Source: Zeugodacus cucurbitae (taxonomy: Eukaryota; Arthropoda; Insecta; Diptera; Tephritidae). From it: a DNA stretch of 64,000 nt. Shown here one piece after another: positions 1 to 11,520 of this stretch. The notes below the pieces were generated by a model. That model worked only from the letters and a program-made list of their open reading frames with translations. It had not been told where the DNA came from and did no database searches. Both the position numbers and the translations under genes were made by a program. The stretch is taken from positions 49,159,501 to 49,223,500 of the forward strand of contig NC_071667.1 of the NCBI RefSeq assembly GCF_028554725.1, in the 5' to 3' direction. The number at the start of each line of letters is the position of its first letter. Positions within the stretch are counted from its first letter, which is position 1.

Positions 1-1630
1 ATATAATGTATTTTTAAATGTATATGATCAAATAGTTGACATACTGTATGTATATTGTGCGCTCAATATGATTATAGTTTATGAGTATTTAAGTGTGAGT
101 GCGTGCGTTAAGCGGATTGCCGTAACGCGCTCTTCACATTTTTCATACATTTTTTACCAAAACTCAGCGACACAAGGAAAAAACTTAAAACAATAAAAAA
201 ATGTTGCATCTCTTTTACTCATTTTCGCTGCCTGTTTTGCTGCTCGCACTTTTATTATTTCGCATTGTAATGAAACAATTAAGTGAGTGAAATTAGGTTA
301 GTACCACAAAGTACGAGAAATTCCAAAGCAAAGTTAACAAAATTCATCTACATCGACAATAAAATTAAAAACTAGCATAAAGTGTAAAAATAAAATTAAA
401 ACTGAAACTGAAACTGAAACAACAACAGAAACTGCATATAAATATGTGTGAGCCAAATGCAATTGTATGGAAGAGGCTGAGGCGCGCTGGCCAACGCAGA
501 CTGGGATTGCATTGCATTTGCAACAATTATATGCGCACAGAAAGGTGCGGACACGCGAGCGCTTAGGCGCGAGGAGGGGACGCTAAATAATAGCGAGCGC
601 TTGGAAATAGCTGGCAAGGATGGGCGCGCATTGGGCGCGGCAGTCGCACAATCAGTGTTAAATGTTGCAGCAAGTGAGGGTTAACAAAAAAAGCAAAAAA
701 CGAAGTAGTGAAATGAGAGTAAACAAAAAGCTGCAATTGTGGCAAGCTTGATGGTAATGGCAATTGCATTGTTGTTCTTCGTTTTCGCTTACTTCAACTG
801 CTGTTGGCCTACATTTGTGCTGCTGCTCGACGCTTGGCGCTTGGTGTACGCGCGAAACGGCCATTGTTGCCATTGTTCTGTTGCCGTTGTCGCAGTAGAC
901 GCGAAATAAAAGGAATGCTGCAATAAAAAGCGCCACTTGACCAATTGTGCATTAAGCAATTAAATCGCTTTTATGCAATTTATTGTAGTGCGCATATGCC
1001 GGTGCGGCGCGGCGCGCATGCATAGCCGGGACATCATATGCACCAGCGGCCACATTTAGACACAAGTAATTGCAGTGTGCGTGCGAGCAGCGCTAAAAAC
1101 AGACATTTCAGTTAGTAGTTAGTCCACTATGACCTTTTTGTTTTTATTTTTTTCCTTTTGTTTTGCTGCTTTGTTGTTGTTTTTTTGATTGCGCAATTAC
1201 TTTATTTTGTTTTTATTTCAACTTGACAAAGCATGGCAACTGTAAATATTTGAAAACATAACAACAAAACACAGAAAAGCAACACAGACGTGACCCATCA
1301 GTTTGTAACTGTTGTGACAATGGCAACTCTAAAAGTATTGACCTTATTTCAGCGCTTTATTTTGCTCTAATTTCGGGGTGCTTAGAAAACTAATGAAATA
1401 ATGCACAATATAAAGATCGAGCTATTTCATTCGTGAACTGTGCACATTAATTGACGAAAATTTTGTTTCTAATAACGATTCTCTAATGTTTGCCATAGGA
1501 AAAGTGCAAAGAAATTTAAACAATATTTTCTAACACTAGAATAACGGAAAACAATATACCCTAAATATATATACTTGAAATGGGAATATACGCAATGGAC
1601 TGACACTTGAAATGTCGATTATCAATTAAT
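1..1630. other. Non-coding, no gene seen
   Basis: The first 430 bases are AT-rich. Positions 440-1120 are richer in G+C and contain CA/TG-rich simple sequence. ORFs here are short and overlap on both strands, and none has a recognisable domain, so I treat them as chance. Such a GC-richer island could be regulatory or untranslated sequence of a host gene, but nothing in it proves that. Confidence 0.5.
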
Positions 1631-1830
1631 GATACCAAATGCAGCCAGGTCATTCTCCACCTGGTCTTTGTAACAGCGTGGAGATCTTCCTCTTACTCTG
1701 CTTCCAACAGCGGATACTGCATGGAACACTTTCAAAGCTGGAGTGCTTACATCCATTCGGACAACATGACCTAGCCAGCAGCTGTCTTTTTATTCGCTTA
1801 ACTATTTATGTCAATGTCGTTGTATAATCT
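1631..1830 (-). pseudogene. RTE-type LINE, C-terminal fragment
   Basis: Read on the minus strand, 1777-1631 gives an uninterrupted stretch beginning WLGHVVRMD, then PALKVFHAV, GSRVRGRSP and KDQVENDLA. This is the typical ending of the polyprotein of RTE-like non-LTR retrotransposons, just after the reverse transcriptase. A little upstream (to about 1830) the remnant RIKRQ continues in a shifted frame. The full protein of such elements is about 1,000 residues, so only about 5 percent is left. The endonuclease part of an RTE element lies in the same orientation at 3.9-5.1 kb, about the distance expected in one full-length copy, but the sequence between is not recognisable as RTE and contains a LINE on the other strand. 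Common origin is therefore only a possibility. Confidence 0.7.
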
Positions 1831-3285
1831 GTAATAAATATCTGTGGACTACAACTATATAATTCCAATATATTTAACATGTTCCATATTTCTGGTTGAC
1901 TTTATGCTGAATTTAGTAGACAATATGTGGAAAGTAGATATACTGAATATAACCCCGACCTAGTTTATCTATAGATCTTATCATAAATCAATGAAATAAA
2001 GATAATCTTTTTCAAATTCAGCTACAACCTACAATGCCTCCAAACCTGTTCTGTTTTATTGTGATTTGATTTAGTTCAATCTTATGTGCTGCTCAAACAA
2101 CAGTAGGCCCAAAGATAACAGCGATATTTCAACTTGAGACGACCCTTACTCCAATGACCAACCATCTATACAATTCTGTTACCTAACTATTTAGTATAGA
2201 ATTAAATTTTAAGATATGGTATGGTTCATTTCAAGCTTTTGTGTCTTTCATTATATCTAGATGTCAATTTTAATTATAGATATAGATTAATATAACGCAA
2301 TAACAACAATTTCATTAAATCATTTGATTAGTATACAAATATTTTATATCGATTAATAAAAATTTTCAAAAGCTTCCTATAATATTTATTCGCTGTACAT
2401 GAGAGAAAAAATATAGTTTTTTGTAATTAATTTATTTTGAGTCAAATTTTGTAGAATTTCGTAAAATATCGGCAAAAAGAATTACGTTACAAATTTTATT
2501 AATTAAAGAAATAAAAACCTATGATGCAAAATTTAGTGGTAGCTGGAAGGGATAACATTTCATAAAATCATATTAATTTAATTTCATCTCTTAAAGCGCT
2601 TAAAAATTTATTCCATTTTAAGAGACTTATTATTAAAAATTCCAGAAGGTTTTATTTTTTAATTGTACGTAAATTTTGATATGTACGAGTATATTATTAA
2701 GTCGATTGCCATGATTGTAATTATTCAGTAGCAGTCATTAAATATGGTCCTTAATTAGTTGAAATCTGATAGACAAGAGAATTCCACGTTGTGAAATACC
2801 AGTAATTTTTAGAGAGTTCAATGGGTCTAACTCAAGTAAAAAATATACAGTCTGTATTAACAGATAAATAATGACATGTAAGTATACTCAGATTAAATTA
2901 CGGTTAGCTGGTCAATAAACTGTACTAAAATACTTATATTACATTATAAATATACATAAATAAAATATGTGACTATTTAAAAAAATTGATGCATTTTTTT
3001 TTTCGTCTAGAACCGAAACGCTTCATTGACAAGCTATTGAAATAAAATAAATTATATAATTTTTTTTAATAAAAAAAGAGGCGACAAATTAATTTTCGCT
3101 TGATTATCAAATGTGATAAGTATACAGAGGCATATTCACAAGCAAAAATTCATTAATAATTATCACGTTTTAAATTAATAAATTAGCATGATTAATAGCT
3201 ATGGCGAGTTATAATAATAAAAGCTCTATAATATTAACCAAAGGTGTCAGTTACCAATTAAAGCTTTTGCAGATGAATGTATCGA
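1831..3285. other. AT-rich spacer, nothing recognised
   Basis: This stretch is strongly AT-rich with stops in all frames. I see no coding motif, terminal inverted repeat or RNA gene. Confidence 0.5.
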
Positions 3286-3289
3286 AAAA

Positions 3290-3790
3290 GGGCAAAATCG
3301 GTGTCCAATCCAACCTTAAGCATCCCATCTCAGTCTTCACTGCGATTAAACAATCATGGTAGATTGAGATAGGGTGAGTGTTCTCCATGCAAAAGGGAAG
3401 CCTATAGAAGTTCTTTCGCCTATTCTCTGCATCATGGTTGTTAACGACCTGATGTAGAAGCTTGTGGAAAGCGGCTGCCGAGTGGTAGAATATACAGACG
3501 ATGTAGCTCTCGTGGTTGAGGGAAAATTTCTATGTACCGCGGATGAGCCTACGCAAATATAACTCGGTGTCTTATCGAAATGCGAACGAATTTTAGAATG
3601 TGGCTTTTCTGTAAATCCTAGTAAGACTGAACTAGTTCTATTTACTAGGTGGCGCAAAATACCAGAGGCGACCTTGCTATAGAACTTGTCTCCATCCCGG
3701 GGTAAGAGTTAAGTATCTAGGGCTCATCCTGGACAAAACACTGTCATGGAAACCTGGGACAACTTCTCTACTCTTATTCTATTGTTGTAC
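3290..3790 (+). pseudogene. Non-LTR retrotransposon reverse transcriptase fragment
   Basis: The plus strand carries decayed palm-domain motifs of a LINE reverse transcriptase. Around 3365-3390 is a damaged GVLS turn. At 3482-3525 the translation reads CRVVEYTDDVALVVEGKF, in which YTDD (3491-3502) stands for the catalytic Y-A-D-D motif. At 3610-3650 it reads VNPSKTELVLFTR, and at 3700-3750 VRVKYLGLILDKTLSW. These are consecutive motifs of jockey-group elements, perhaps LOA-like. Stops (for example after NDLM and after PTQI) and frame changes make it a pseudogene. It runs opposite to the RTE fragments on both sides, so it is a separate insertion. Confidence 0.75.
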
Positions 3791-3924
3791 TTTCACTGCC
3801 ATTCAGCAGGTCGGTCGGTCACTCCATAACCCCAATATGCCCTGGACATGGGTTACCAGATTACCACCTTAGTCTCTACATTAGGATGTTCCGGTCTTGA
3901 AACCTTCATTAAGTCGCTTCATTT

Positions 3925-5130
3925 TTTCATAAAAATTTTCGAGCATTACCTCTGTCTGCCAGCTTCTCAAGCTCTTCATACTCACGCGTTTCGGCCTCTT
4001 TCTTTTTTTGTCTGCAAAAGCGTCTCGCTTCCCATTTCAGCTCTCGGTATTTATCCCATCCCGCACGTGTTGTGGTCGTTTCCGACGTTGGGAGGTAGGC
4101 AGTCTGTTTTCTCTCCACTGCGAGACGATAATCCTCATCGTACCAGCTTGTTTTTTGACGTAGCCGAAATCCAATTGTTTTGTCTACAGCGGTATGCAGT
4201 GAGTTTAAGATGCGGTTCCACAGTTCCCTTATACCGAAATGCTGATGAGTGCTTTCAGAGAGCAAGAGTGCTAGTCGAATAGAGTATTTGTTGGCTGTAT
4301 GTTGCGATTTCAGCGTTTAGACGTCGAACCTTCCTTGTGTTTTTTGACAGCACAGAGGCGGGTGCGTATCTTCGCTGCAACCATATAATAATCCGAGTCT
4401 ATATTTGGTCCTGGGAGCGTACGCGCGTCTAAAACACTGGAGACATGTCTTCCAACTATCACAACATAATCGATTTGGTTACGCGTGTTTCGATCAGGAG
4501 ACAGCCACGTTGATTGATGAATTTTCTTGTGCTGGAATCTGCTACAGACAACCATATTTCGGACCAGAGCGAAGTCGATCAGCCTCAGACCGTTTGGCGA
4601 TGTTTCGTCGTGGAGGCTGAATTTTACCCACCCTAGCGTTGAAATCAACAAGTACGATTTTGACATAGTGGCGGGGGCAGTGCTCCTAGATCCAACACCA
4701 AATTTACGCTCTTTTATATGGCCGCTGTAGTCGATGTCACAAGGATCTACCTTCTTACGCGTTTGTCCCGTCCATCGCACTTCTCGGATGGCGATATCGT
4801 CAGCCTTTAGTCGCATGAGGACATCAACCAGCTGGGCAGAGGCACCTTCCCAATTAAGGGTCGGACATTCCAGTTGCTTGCCCTCAAATCATAATCCTTA
4901 AAACGTTCGCCGGGGTTGTCATCAAAAGGGGGGTGTCATCCGATTTTTCATTGGTACTTCGTTTTTATGTGGTTCAAAACACTACGCATAACCGCAGAAG
5001 CGTGTTCGCCTTCTCACTTTGGCTCACCTCCAAACGGTTGTTTGTTGGCTACCCAGAGGATACATGGTCTAAAACCGGATGTGGTGAGCTGCTTGAACCA
5101 TGTGGAGAAGAATCGTTTTTGGCTAGTCCC
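3925..5130 (-). pseudogene. RTE-type LINE, 5' end and endonuclease domain, broken
   Basis: On the minus strand the 5' region (5130-4880) is followed by an apurinic-endonuclease-like (exonuclease/endonuclease/phosphatase) domain. At 4816-4310 the reading frame shows IREVRWTGQTRKK (metal-binding E region), DIDYSGHIKERKFGVG, FSLHDETSPNGLRLIDFA, TWLSPDRNTRNQIDYVVI and GPNIDSDYYMVAAKIR. The middle of the domain between KFGVG and FSLHDE is deleted, including the usual GDFNARVG segment. The terminal SDH motif is SDY, so the catalytic histidine is lost. A frameshift leads into 4265-3927, with the linker RELWNRILNSLHTAVDKTIG and a basic coiled region ending NARKFL. The same family occurs at 24 kb on the other strand. 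The element is inactive. Confidence 0.85.
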
Positions 5131-6330
5131 AAGTGAGTGACAATCAAAAATTTTCCTCACTTACGTGAACTTCTACACATGATCTTATCCTCCTTGCATC
5201 GCTTATACATCAGCAAAATTGAACACAAAGCTCACATACACAAAGAATTGTAGAAATAGCGGCGTTTGACACGAAATATCCTTTATATTATGTCATACAA
5301 AAATATCAAAATTTCACAGTTCGATTCTGATATAGCTTATGACGCAATCAGACACTGAACCGTTTAAACACAAGCTTGTTGCATCTAAATAAGCTTCTAA
5401 TTAAATATCGACACCGCACTAATTCTCTACTGTAGCGTCAGGAGTGAGCATTAAAAAGTACGTCAGATATCTGAAGTTGCTCTGAAAAGTAGAATAATAA
5501 TAAATGCTTAACTAATTTTTTATAATTACAAAAAAACTAGTAAATATTTTCAATGTTTACCTAAATATTTTCTAGAGTGTGTGTTTTAGTTATGAAAGGG
5601 AGCTTATTTGTAGCCCATAAGTAAACTCGAAACGGACGCAAAGATCAGTTAATAAATATTGAAGGAGAAAGGGTTATTTCAACGATCTTGCGCCTTGCCA
5701 TCTAAATATAATGATTTATTATATTTATCAAACACTCTTTTCTAAAATTTCTATAAGAACTCTGACGCCTGGTTGATTGTTTGAAAAGCTTACTTACTTA
5801 CTAATAATCTGTTAAAATGGACATACACAAGTCATCCCTATACACAGAGTAGAAGCAAAATTAAACAAGTGTAAAATGTTTCAAGAGAAAAACTGAAGCC
5901 AAATTGTTGCTTTATCCATTGGACAAATCAAGCAACCATAAACTGGAAACAGCACAACCCACACAAACCAATAGAAAGCAACAACTGAAAATAAAGCTTC
6001 TTAATCAAACAAACAGAGCGAGCAAAATGGTATTGCTGAAATGAAAATATACATACATACAAGTAGATAAAGTATGGTACGAGTATATGTTTATATTCAA
6101 AACCCTAGGCAACGCCGACACCAACTGTAACAGCAATGGCAATAAAAACTTCATGGAATCGACAAAAAAACACAAATAAAAAGGCGTAGAAAATAAACGC
6201 CAAAGAAAATTATTCATGGAAAAAATTTTGTCGAAATACAAACGAAAACATACACAGCCGAAAACTGGGAATCGAAAGCCATGAGAAGGTCTTCAAAAAA
6301 AAGAGAAAACAGAAGGCCGCATTTGAACGA
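5131..6330. other. AT-rich spacer, no gene seen
   Basis: Nothing beyond simple AT-rich and A-rich sequence is visible. The ORF at 6005-6241 on the minus strand has no coding character. Confidence 0.5.
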
Positions 6331-7410
6331 GCTTAGGGGGGGACAAGTGAATGGAAATCGTTGTTTTGCGCGCCACCAACACCCTTCTCCATTTATTTGC
6401 CGCTAAAACACAAACTATCTGTATTGAAAAAAGGGGGAAGGGAGGGTGACAAACGCACTGCGATGATTTTCTTCGCCCTCTCTATTGTCCCTTGCGCTCG
6501 TGGTAATCTGTGGCCTTGTCGATTTGAAAGCTCTGCGCGCATTTTTCTGAATCAACGCTGTGTTGTTGTTGTTGTTGTTGTTGTTGCTGTTGCGAAACCA
6601 ATGCTCAACGACTAAACTATTGTGTGCGCGGCCAGTTATTGTTACCAACGCGTTTGTGTTTGTTGTAGCTGTTACTATAGTTGTTGTTGTTGTTGTTGAC
6701 TTTGATTGTGTTGTTGCCATTGTAGTAGATTAATGGGGTCAATTTGAGTATGACGCGGTTAGAGGCGTCCATAAAGCATTGCCGAAGTGTGCCGCACTTC
6801 TGATGTTCCTAAACGAATTACCACTTTCAGTCATCACGAGCGCCGCCGATGCAAACGTAAATGCAATACTCGGCCAAACTAACAAACAAATGCAACACTA
6901 TGAACGCTCGCGATACGAAATAGAAGAAAATAAAATGCAACTACAACAAAGCTACAACAAATCGACTTGGCCGACGTGAACACAAACGCAAAGTCACAGA
7001 AAAACCTCTACAAGCGCTAATACACACTCTCACGTACGAACATAGCGCCACACAAATACAGTTACGAAATTTAGCTGTGACACTTGGCTCAGCTGCAATT
7101 GTACATGCAATGTTGTCAATTGTTGTTGCTGCCCTTTTCCATCAGATACAAAGCATTTTTTCGCCATTTTTCCGCTGCACATTTTTCATGGTGGCGTTGC
7201 ACAGAAGATTGCGAGCAAAAATGGCAAGCGCAAATGCACAAATAAGCAAAAAGTTTGTGCGCAATTCGCCAAATAGACGGAAACAAATTGCATGCGCATT
7301 GGTGTGTGCGAATATTGTGGCGCGAAAATCAAATCAATTCTCATATTTCGCCACAATAAATCCGTTACGAGCACTTCGCGTGACTTTCGAAATATTATTC
7401 AACAGCTAAT
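6331..7410. other. GC-richer non-coding block with TTG repeats
   Basis: This block is noticeably richer in G+C than its surroundings. It contains two TTG/CAA tracts (6560-6592 and about 6680-6715). Overlapping ORFs on both strands are of poor quality (poly-Asn/Thr or Leu/Val runs from the triplet repeat, non-ATG starts). I see no protein domain. Untranslated or regulatory host sequence is possible. Confidence 0.4.
6560..6592 (+). repeat. (TTG)n microsatellite
   Basis: This is a run of about ten TTG triplets with one TTGCTG interruption. A second, shorter TTG tract follows at about 6680-6715. Confidence 0.9.
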
Positions 7411-7804
7411 AAATTAAGATTTTCTGCTGCTCATTAACCATGAAATTTATTGGCACTCTTTTTATTCGTGCACAATTTGCATTAAACTGCCGAAGTGGTT
7501 GCTTACTAGGTAATAAGCGTTGAGAGTATTGCCTGATCTCGAATAGTGTCAACCGCTAAGGTCAAAATTTGTATTATATACATTACATAAAAATATATCA
7601 ATTTGGATTTTTGTATGCATTCTTGTTGTAGACTCCGGAAGAAAGAGAGCAAGAGAACCTGTGATATTGAATTATTTTGGTGAAGGCTTAGTTGTATAAA
7701 ATTATTATGTATTCCAGTAAAAGGTAGGTATCGTAAGAAAGATATTTGAGAAAAAATGCTAGAAATGCAGCAACATCTCGATTCTTGCAACAAAGAAGTA
7801 TTTT

Positions 7805-8950
7805 TATTCTCTCGCAACAAAGTTGCTAAAAAGCGTACTAGTTTTGTTCACATGACGGTTGTTTGTAACACCTAAAATTAAACGAGTTAGATATATGGTT
7901 ATATATACCAAAGTGATCAGGGTGACGAGAAGATTAGAAATCCGGATGTATGTCCGTGCAAGCGATAACTTGAGTAAAAATGGAGATATCTTAATGAAAC
8001 TTGGTACACATATTCCTTGGCACCATGAGACGGTTGGTATTGAAAATGAGCGAAATCGGACCACTGCCACGACCAAAAATAAAATGCCATAACTAAGCCA
8101 TAAATAAAGGTATTAAAGTAAATTTAAAATGACCACGCCCACAAATAGGTTTTTTGTATATATCTCGCAAACCAATGAAGCTGTATAAACAAAACTCTCT
8201 GCAGTCGGTTCTCTTACGTACCCCATCACACACCTTGAAAATTGTTGAAAACGGACAATAACCACGCACACCTCCAATGCAAAGGTTAAGTTGAAAATTA
8301 CTAAAAGTGGGTTAACTCGCTAACGAAAAACATCAGAAACACTAAATGGCATCGCCCACCGATGGGTACATATCCATATCTCACTACTACGGACTACTCG
8401 ACCGAGTTCAATGAAATTCAGTACATAATATTTTCTTGACACCCTGATAACACGGATGAAAAATGGGCGAAATCGGTTTATTTTATATGATCTGTGGCAT
8501 CACTTGTGAAAAAATTATCGAAATCGGACTATAACTTTTCAATGCAACGGATATCGAATATTAAAAAGTCAGTGCCCTAGGGTAATTTTTTACTGAAAAT
8601 ATCGGTAAATCTCTCAGATATCTTAGTTTAATTCAGAGGAATTTTTTTCTTCTAAAAATGTGTCTCTGTACCAAAAATTATTAAAATCGGTTCATATGTG
8701 AAATATCTTAGCCAAATCAAGTGAGCATATAATCTTAGATATAATGTATGTTGGTGGTGAAAAGGAGTGAAATCGGTTCAGGAATTACCTTAGCCTATAT
8801 GCTATATATGACGAATTTCGTTATTCTATTGGACTTTATGCTGAATACATATATGGGTCAAATTGTGTATTATCTTAATAAAACTATATCAATAAATTGC
8901 GAGAGTATAAAATGTTCGGTTGCACCCAAACTTAGCCTTTCCTTACTTGT
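7805..8950 (+). repeat. Dispersed hairpin-ended repeat, copy A (full length)
   Basis: This is the longest plus-strand copy of a repeat found five times in the window. It opens with a hairpin (CTCTCGCAAC, AAA, GTTGC, then an A-rich damaged stem). The next part is GTTTTGTTCACATGACGG, a degenerate GATCAGGGTGACGAG box, and a short remnant of the GTCY microsatellite (TGTATGTCCGTGC at about 7946). It closes with GAGAGTATAAAATGTTCGG and TAGCCTTTCCTTACTTG (8900-8950). There is no open reading frame of note, so it is non-autonomous. Other copies are at 26606, 58683, 40829 (reverse) and 53774 (reverse). The layout, a conserved core next to a GTCY proto-microsatellite, recalls dipteran mini-me elements; that comparison is inference. 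Confidence 0.8.
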
Positions 8951-9492
8951 AAAATATAAAAAGCTATTCTTTAAACAAAAGCATGCATGTAAGTTTATTA
9001 ATAGGAAAACAAAGATATTCGATACATCATCAATACTTGCAAAGACCTCGGTTTTCATACGTGCAAGAATCGAGATACTGCTTTTCCTATCGACATCTAA
9101 ATATCCTCTAAATAGGTCTGATATGAAAAATATTTGAATCTATTCTTATTTCTTAGAAAAATTATATAAATTATAATATTCATGCAATAAACTTTGTAAA
9201 AGTACATACCAAACAAATTTATTAGTTTCTGCTCAGTTATATTGCCATCAAGTCCAGGGGACTTGAATATGATTTGAACGAATTTATCTTACATGTCAGG
9301 TGACGTTCGTCCAGAAAGTATAGGGACATTCTAAGCCTGGACCTAATATGTTACCAAAAATATATACATATATGTATATTAGGGCGGAGAGATTTAATTT
9401 TTTTTTTGTTTTGCTTCGATTTACCTGTAGAAAGTTGCTGTTTTAGGTAAAAATTAAACACAAGAAAAATCAGTAATCTCGTGCTATACTAC
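8951..9492. other. AT-rich spacer
   Basis: No gene or element end is recognised between repeat A and the mariner element. Confidence 0.5.
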
Positions 9493-9494
9493 TA

Positions 9495-10426
9495 AAGGGT
9501 GATTTTTTAAGAGCTTGATAACTTTTTTAAAAAAAAAACGCATAAAATTTGCAAAATCTCATCGGTTCTTTATTTGAAACGTTAGATTGGTTCATGACAT
9601 TTACTTTTTGAAGATAATTTCATTTAAATGTTGACCGCGGCTGCGTCTTAGGTGGTCCATTCGGAAAGTCCAATTTTGGGCAACTTTTTCGAGCATTTCG
9701 GCCGGAATAGCCCGAATTTCTTCGGAAATGTTGTCTTCCAAAGCTGGAATAGTTGCTGGCTTATTTCTGTAGACTTTAGACTTGACGTAGCCCCACAAAA
9801 AATAGTCTAAAGGCGTTAAATCGCATGATCTTGGTGGCCAACTTACGGGTCCATTTCTTGAGATGAATTGTTCTCCGAAGTTTTCCCTCAAAATGGCCAT
9901 AGAATCGCGAGCTGTGTGGCATGTAGCGCCATCTTGTTGAAACCACATGTCAACCAAGTTCAGTTCTTCCATTTTTGGCAACAAAAAGTTTGTTAGCATC
10001 GAACGATAGCGATCGCCATTCACCGTAACGTTGCGTCCAACAGCATCTTTGAAAAAATACGGTCCAATGATTCCACCAGCGTACAAACCACACCAAACAG
10101 TGCATTTTTCGGGATGCATGGGCAGTTCTTGAACGGCTTCTGGTTGCTCTTCACCCCAAATGCGGCAATTTTGCTTATTTACGTAGCCATTCAACCAGAA
10201 ATGAGCCTCATCGCTGAACAAAATTTGTCGATAAACACATTTCGAACCGAACACTGATTTTGGTAATAAAATTCAATGATTTGCAAGCGTTGCTCGTTAG
10301 TAAGTCTATTCATGATGAAATGTCAAAGCATACTGAGCATCTTTCTCTTTGACACCATGTCTGAAATCCCACGTGATCTGTCAAATACTAATGCATGAAA
10401 ATCCTAACCTCAAAAAAATCACCCGT
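9495..10426 (-). mobile_element. Internally deleted DD41D mariner-like element
   Basis: This is a 932-bp element with matching ends: AAGGGTGATTTTTTAAGAG at 9495 and, read inward on the other strand, ACGGGTGATTTTTTTGAGG from 10426. TA dinucleotides flank both ends (9493-9494 and 10427-10428), the target duplication expected for Tc1/mariner. It contains the C-terminal transposase ORF and, upstream on the minus strand, a short N-terminal remnant starting at 10313. The middle of the gene is missing. Elements with this D-41-D spacing are known as the rosa or Visitor group, and rosa was first described in tephritid flies. Family name is from established knowledge; boundaries are read from the sequence. 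Confidence 0.9.
9601..10254 (-). pseudogene. Mariner transposase catalytic domain, DD41D type, N-terminus deleted
   Basis: This is a 217-codon open frame for the catalytic half of a Tc1/mariner transposase, which cuts and rejoins DNA at the element ends. The three acidic residues are present: D15 (FSDEAHFWLNG), D108 (WFQQDGATCHTA) and D150 (CDLTPLDYFLWGYVKSK), with 41 residues between the last two. The C-terminus RRSRGQHLNEIIFKK looks complete. Family members are about 340 residues, so roughly 120 to 130 are missing. The true start lies at 10313, giving MNRLTNEQRLQIIEFYYQ of the helix-turn-helix region, but that frame is out of phase with the catalytic frame after an internal deletion near 10250. 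The first codon of the open frame is GTG, so it is not a believable start. It is probably inactive for DNA binding. A second copy lies at 11569-12222. Confidence 0.85.
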
Positions 10427-10428
10427 TA

Positions 10429-11520
10429 CAAATGGTAGCAGTTTAAAAGGGTGTCGTGTTCCCAAGGAGGAAGCTCTACTAGAAAAATTGTGATAGGCGG
10501 TGTCGATATGGAAAATAAGAAAAAACGAGATAGAAAATAAAAAAGTTTATCGCGTAACAAAGAGGAACATTATTTTGACAAGCCCTGTTGTTCTTGTTCT
10601 CTGGCTGATGACTTTCCAATTGAAGCACATTTTATGTGATGGTTTTCTCGTACCATCTAGTCCTAACCAAATGACCCAGAACAAGTCAAAGGAAAATTAT
10701 CATCACAAATCTGCAAAAAAAAATATTAAATTTACCGCTATTAGCCCTTGCGAATGATCGTACTCGAATTTTCAACCATTATTGTTTCTTCTGTCTTAAA
10801 ATACTGTCTTAACCCTTAAATGAATGGGGTACATTCGATTCAAGGCAATTAAGACTTCGTAATTCGATCAAATTAATCTGTATCGCAGTTTTGTTTACTC
10901 ACAGTAGGCGCTAGTAAATGCTAACGGCGCTAGTAAAATGACTGAAGCTTTCAAAAGTTTATACTCAGTTGATAGTGACCCAACAAACTGGTCGGAAGTC
11001 TCTATTTTGGGTCCGAACTCATGGGTTTTAGGCTTAAAATCAACTTTATAAGAAGCGGACTGCAATAAAATACTTCGTGGTTTGAATTTGGAGGGAAGGA
11101 AAGATAAGGAAATTTTACAGAAAACGACAGTTTATGCTTCATTTTTACTTGGTTATATTATACACGGGTAAGTTCAACCCACATGCATAAACACTTTTTC
11201 ACCACGAGTTAAATGATCTACTCGGATAGAATATACACATTTGCTTTACATATGTATACGTGTTAACTCGGATGCATAAACGGATTTAGAGTTATGATAA
11301 ACGTCAAATCAGGCGATTTTTGAACCGGTGTATATTATTTTGACAAATTGCATATGCAGGGTTCCCGTATTGCTAATTTTTCGATATAAATTTAAGAATT
11401 TACCATATATTTTATCAAAATTTATAATATTTTCTTCTATAATTTAATTTGTCAGCTAAATAAGAGTCAATGTCAAGAACTTGAATCAAAGACATATAAA
11501 AAAAGTGCACTATAAAATGT
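10429..11520. other. Duplicated spacer right of the mariner element
   Basis: This is the non-mariner part of the duplicated unit. The 85-codon ORF at 10500-10757 starts at a non-ATG codon, is lysine-rich and has no domain, so I do not call it. The one coding-like stretch is described separately at 10938-11168. The last 300 bases are AT-rich. Confidence 0.5.
10938..11168 (+). pseudogene. Coding-like fragment with one stop and a splice donor
   Basis: From an ATG at 10938 the frame reads MTEAFKSLYSVDSDPTNW onward for 37 codons, meets TAA (11049-11051), then continues for 39 codons in the same frame (EADCNKILRGLNLEGRKDKE ... LLGYIIHG) to a second TAA at 11169. Both halves have protein-like composition, unlike the AT-rich flanks. 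The end overlaps a good 5' splice site (GG then GTAAGT at 11168), and a pyrimidine-rich tract with CAG lies just upstream at about 10895-10910. I do not recognise the protein. It may be a dead exon or part of a decayed element. The copy is at 12906-13136. Confidence 0.35.

Larger units (their letters stand above)
9553..11520. repeat. Tandem duplication unit 1 (1,968 bp)
   Basis: This segment is repeated directly as 11521-13488. The unit begins 58 bp inside the left end of the mariner element and ends 1,094 bp beyond its right end. I found no difference between the copies in the lines I compared, and the encoded ORFs are identical. The junctions share ATAAAAT (9542-9548 and 11512-11518), so a microhomology-driven duplication, or an assembly error, could explain it. 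Confidence 0.95.

Noticed and set aside
10500..10757. 85-codon ORF present twice with identical sequence (also 12468-12725)
   Set aside because: The identity is due to the tandem duplication, not selection; non-ATG start, Lys/Asn-rich, no domain.
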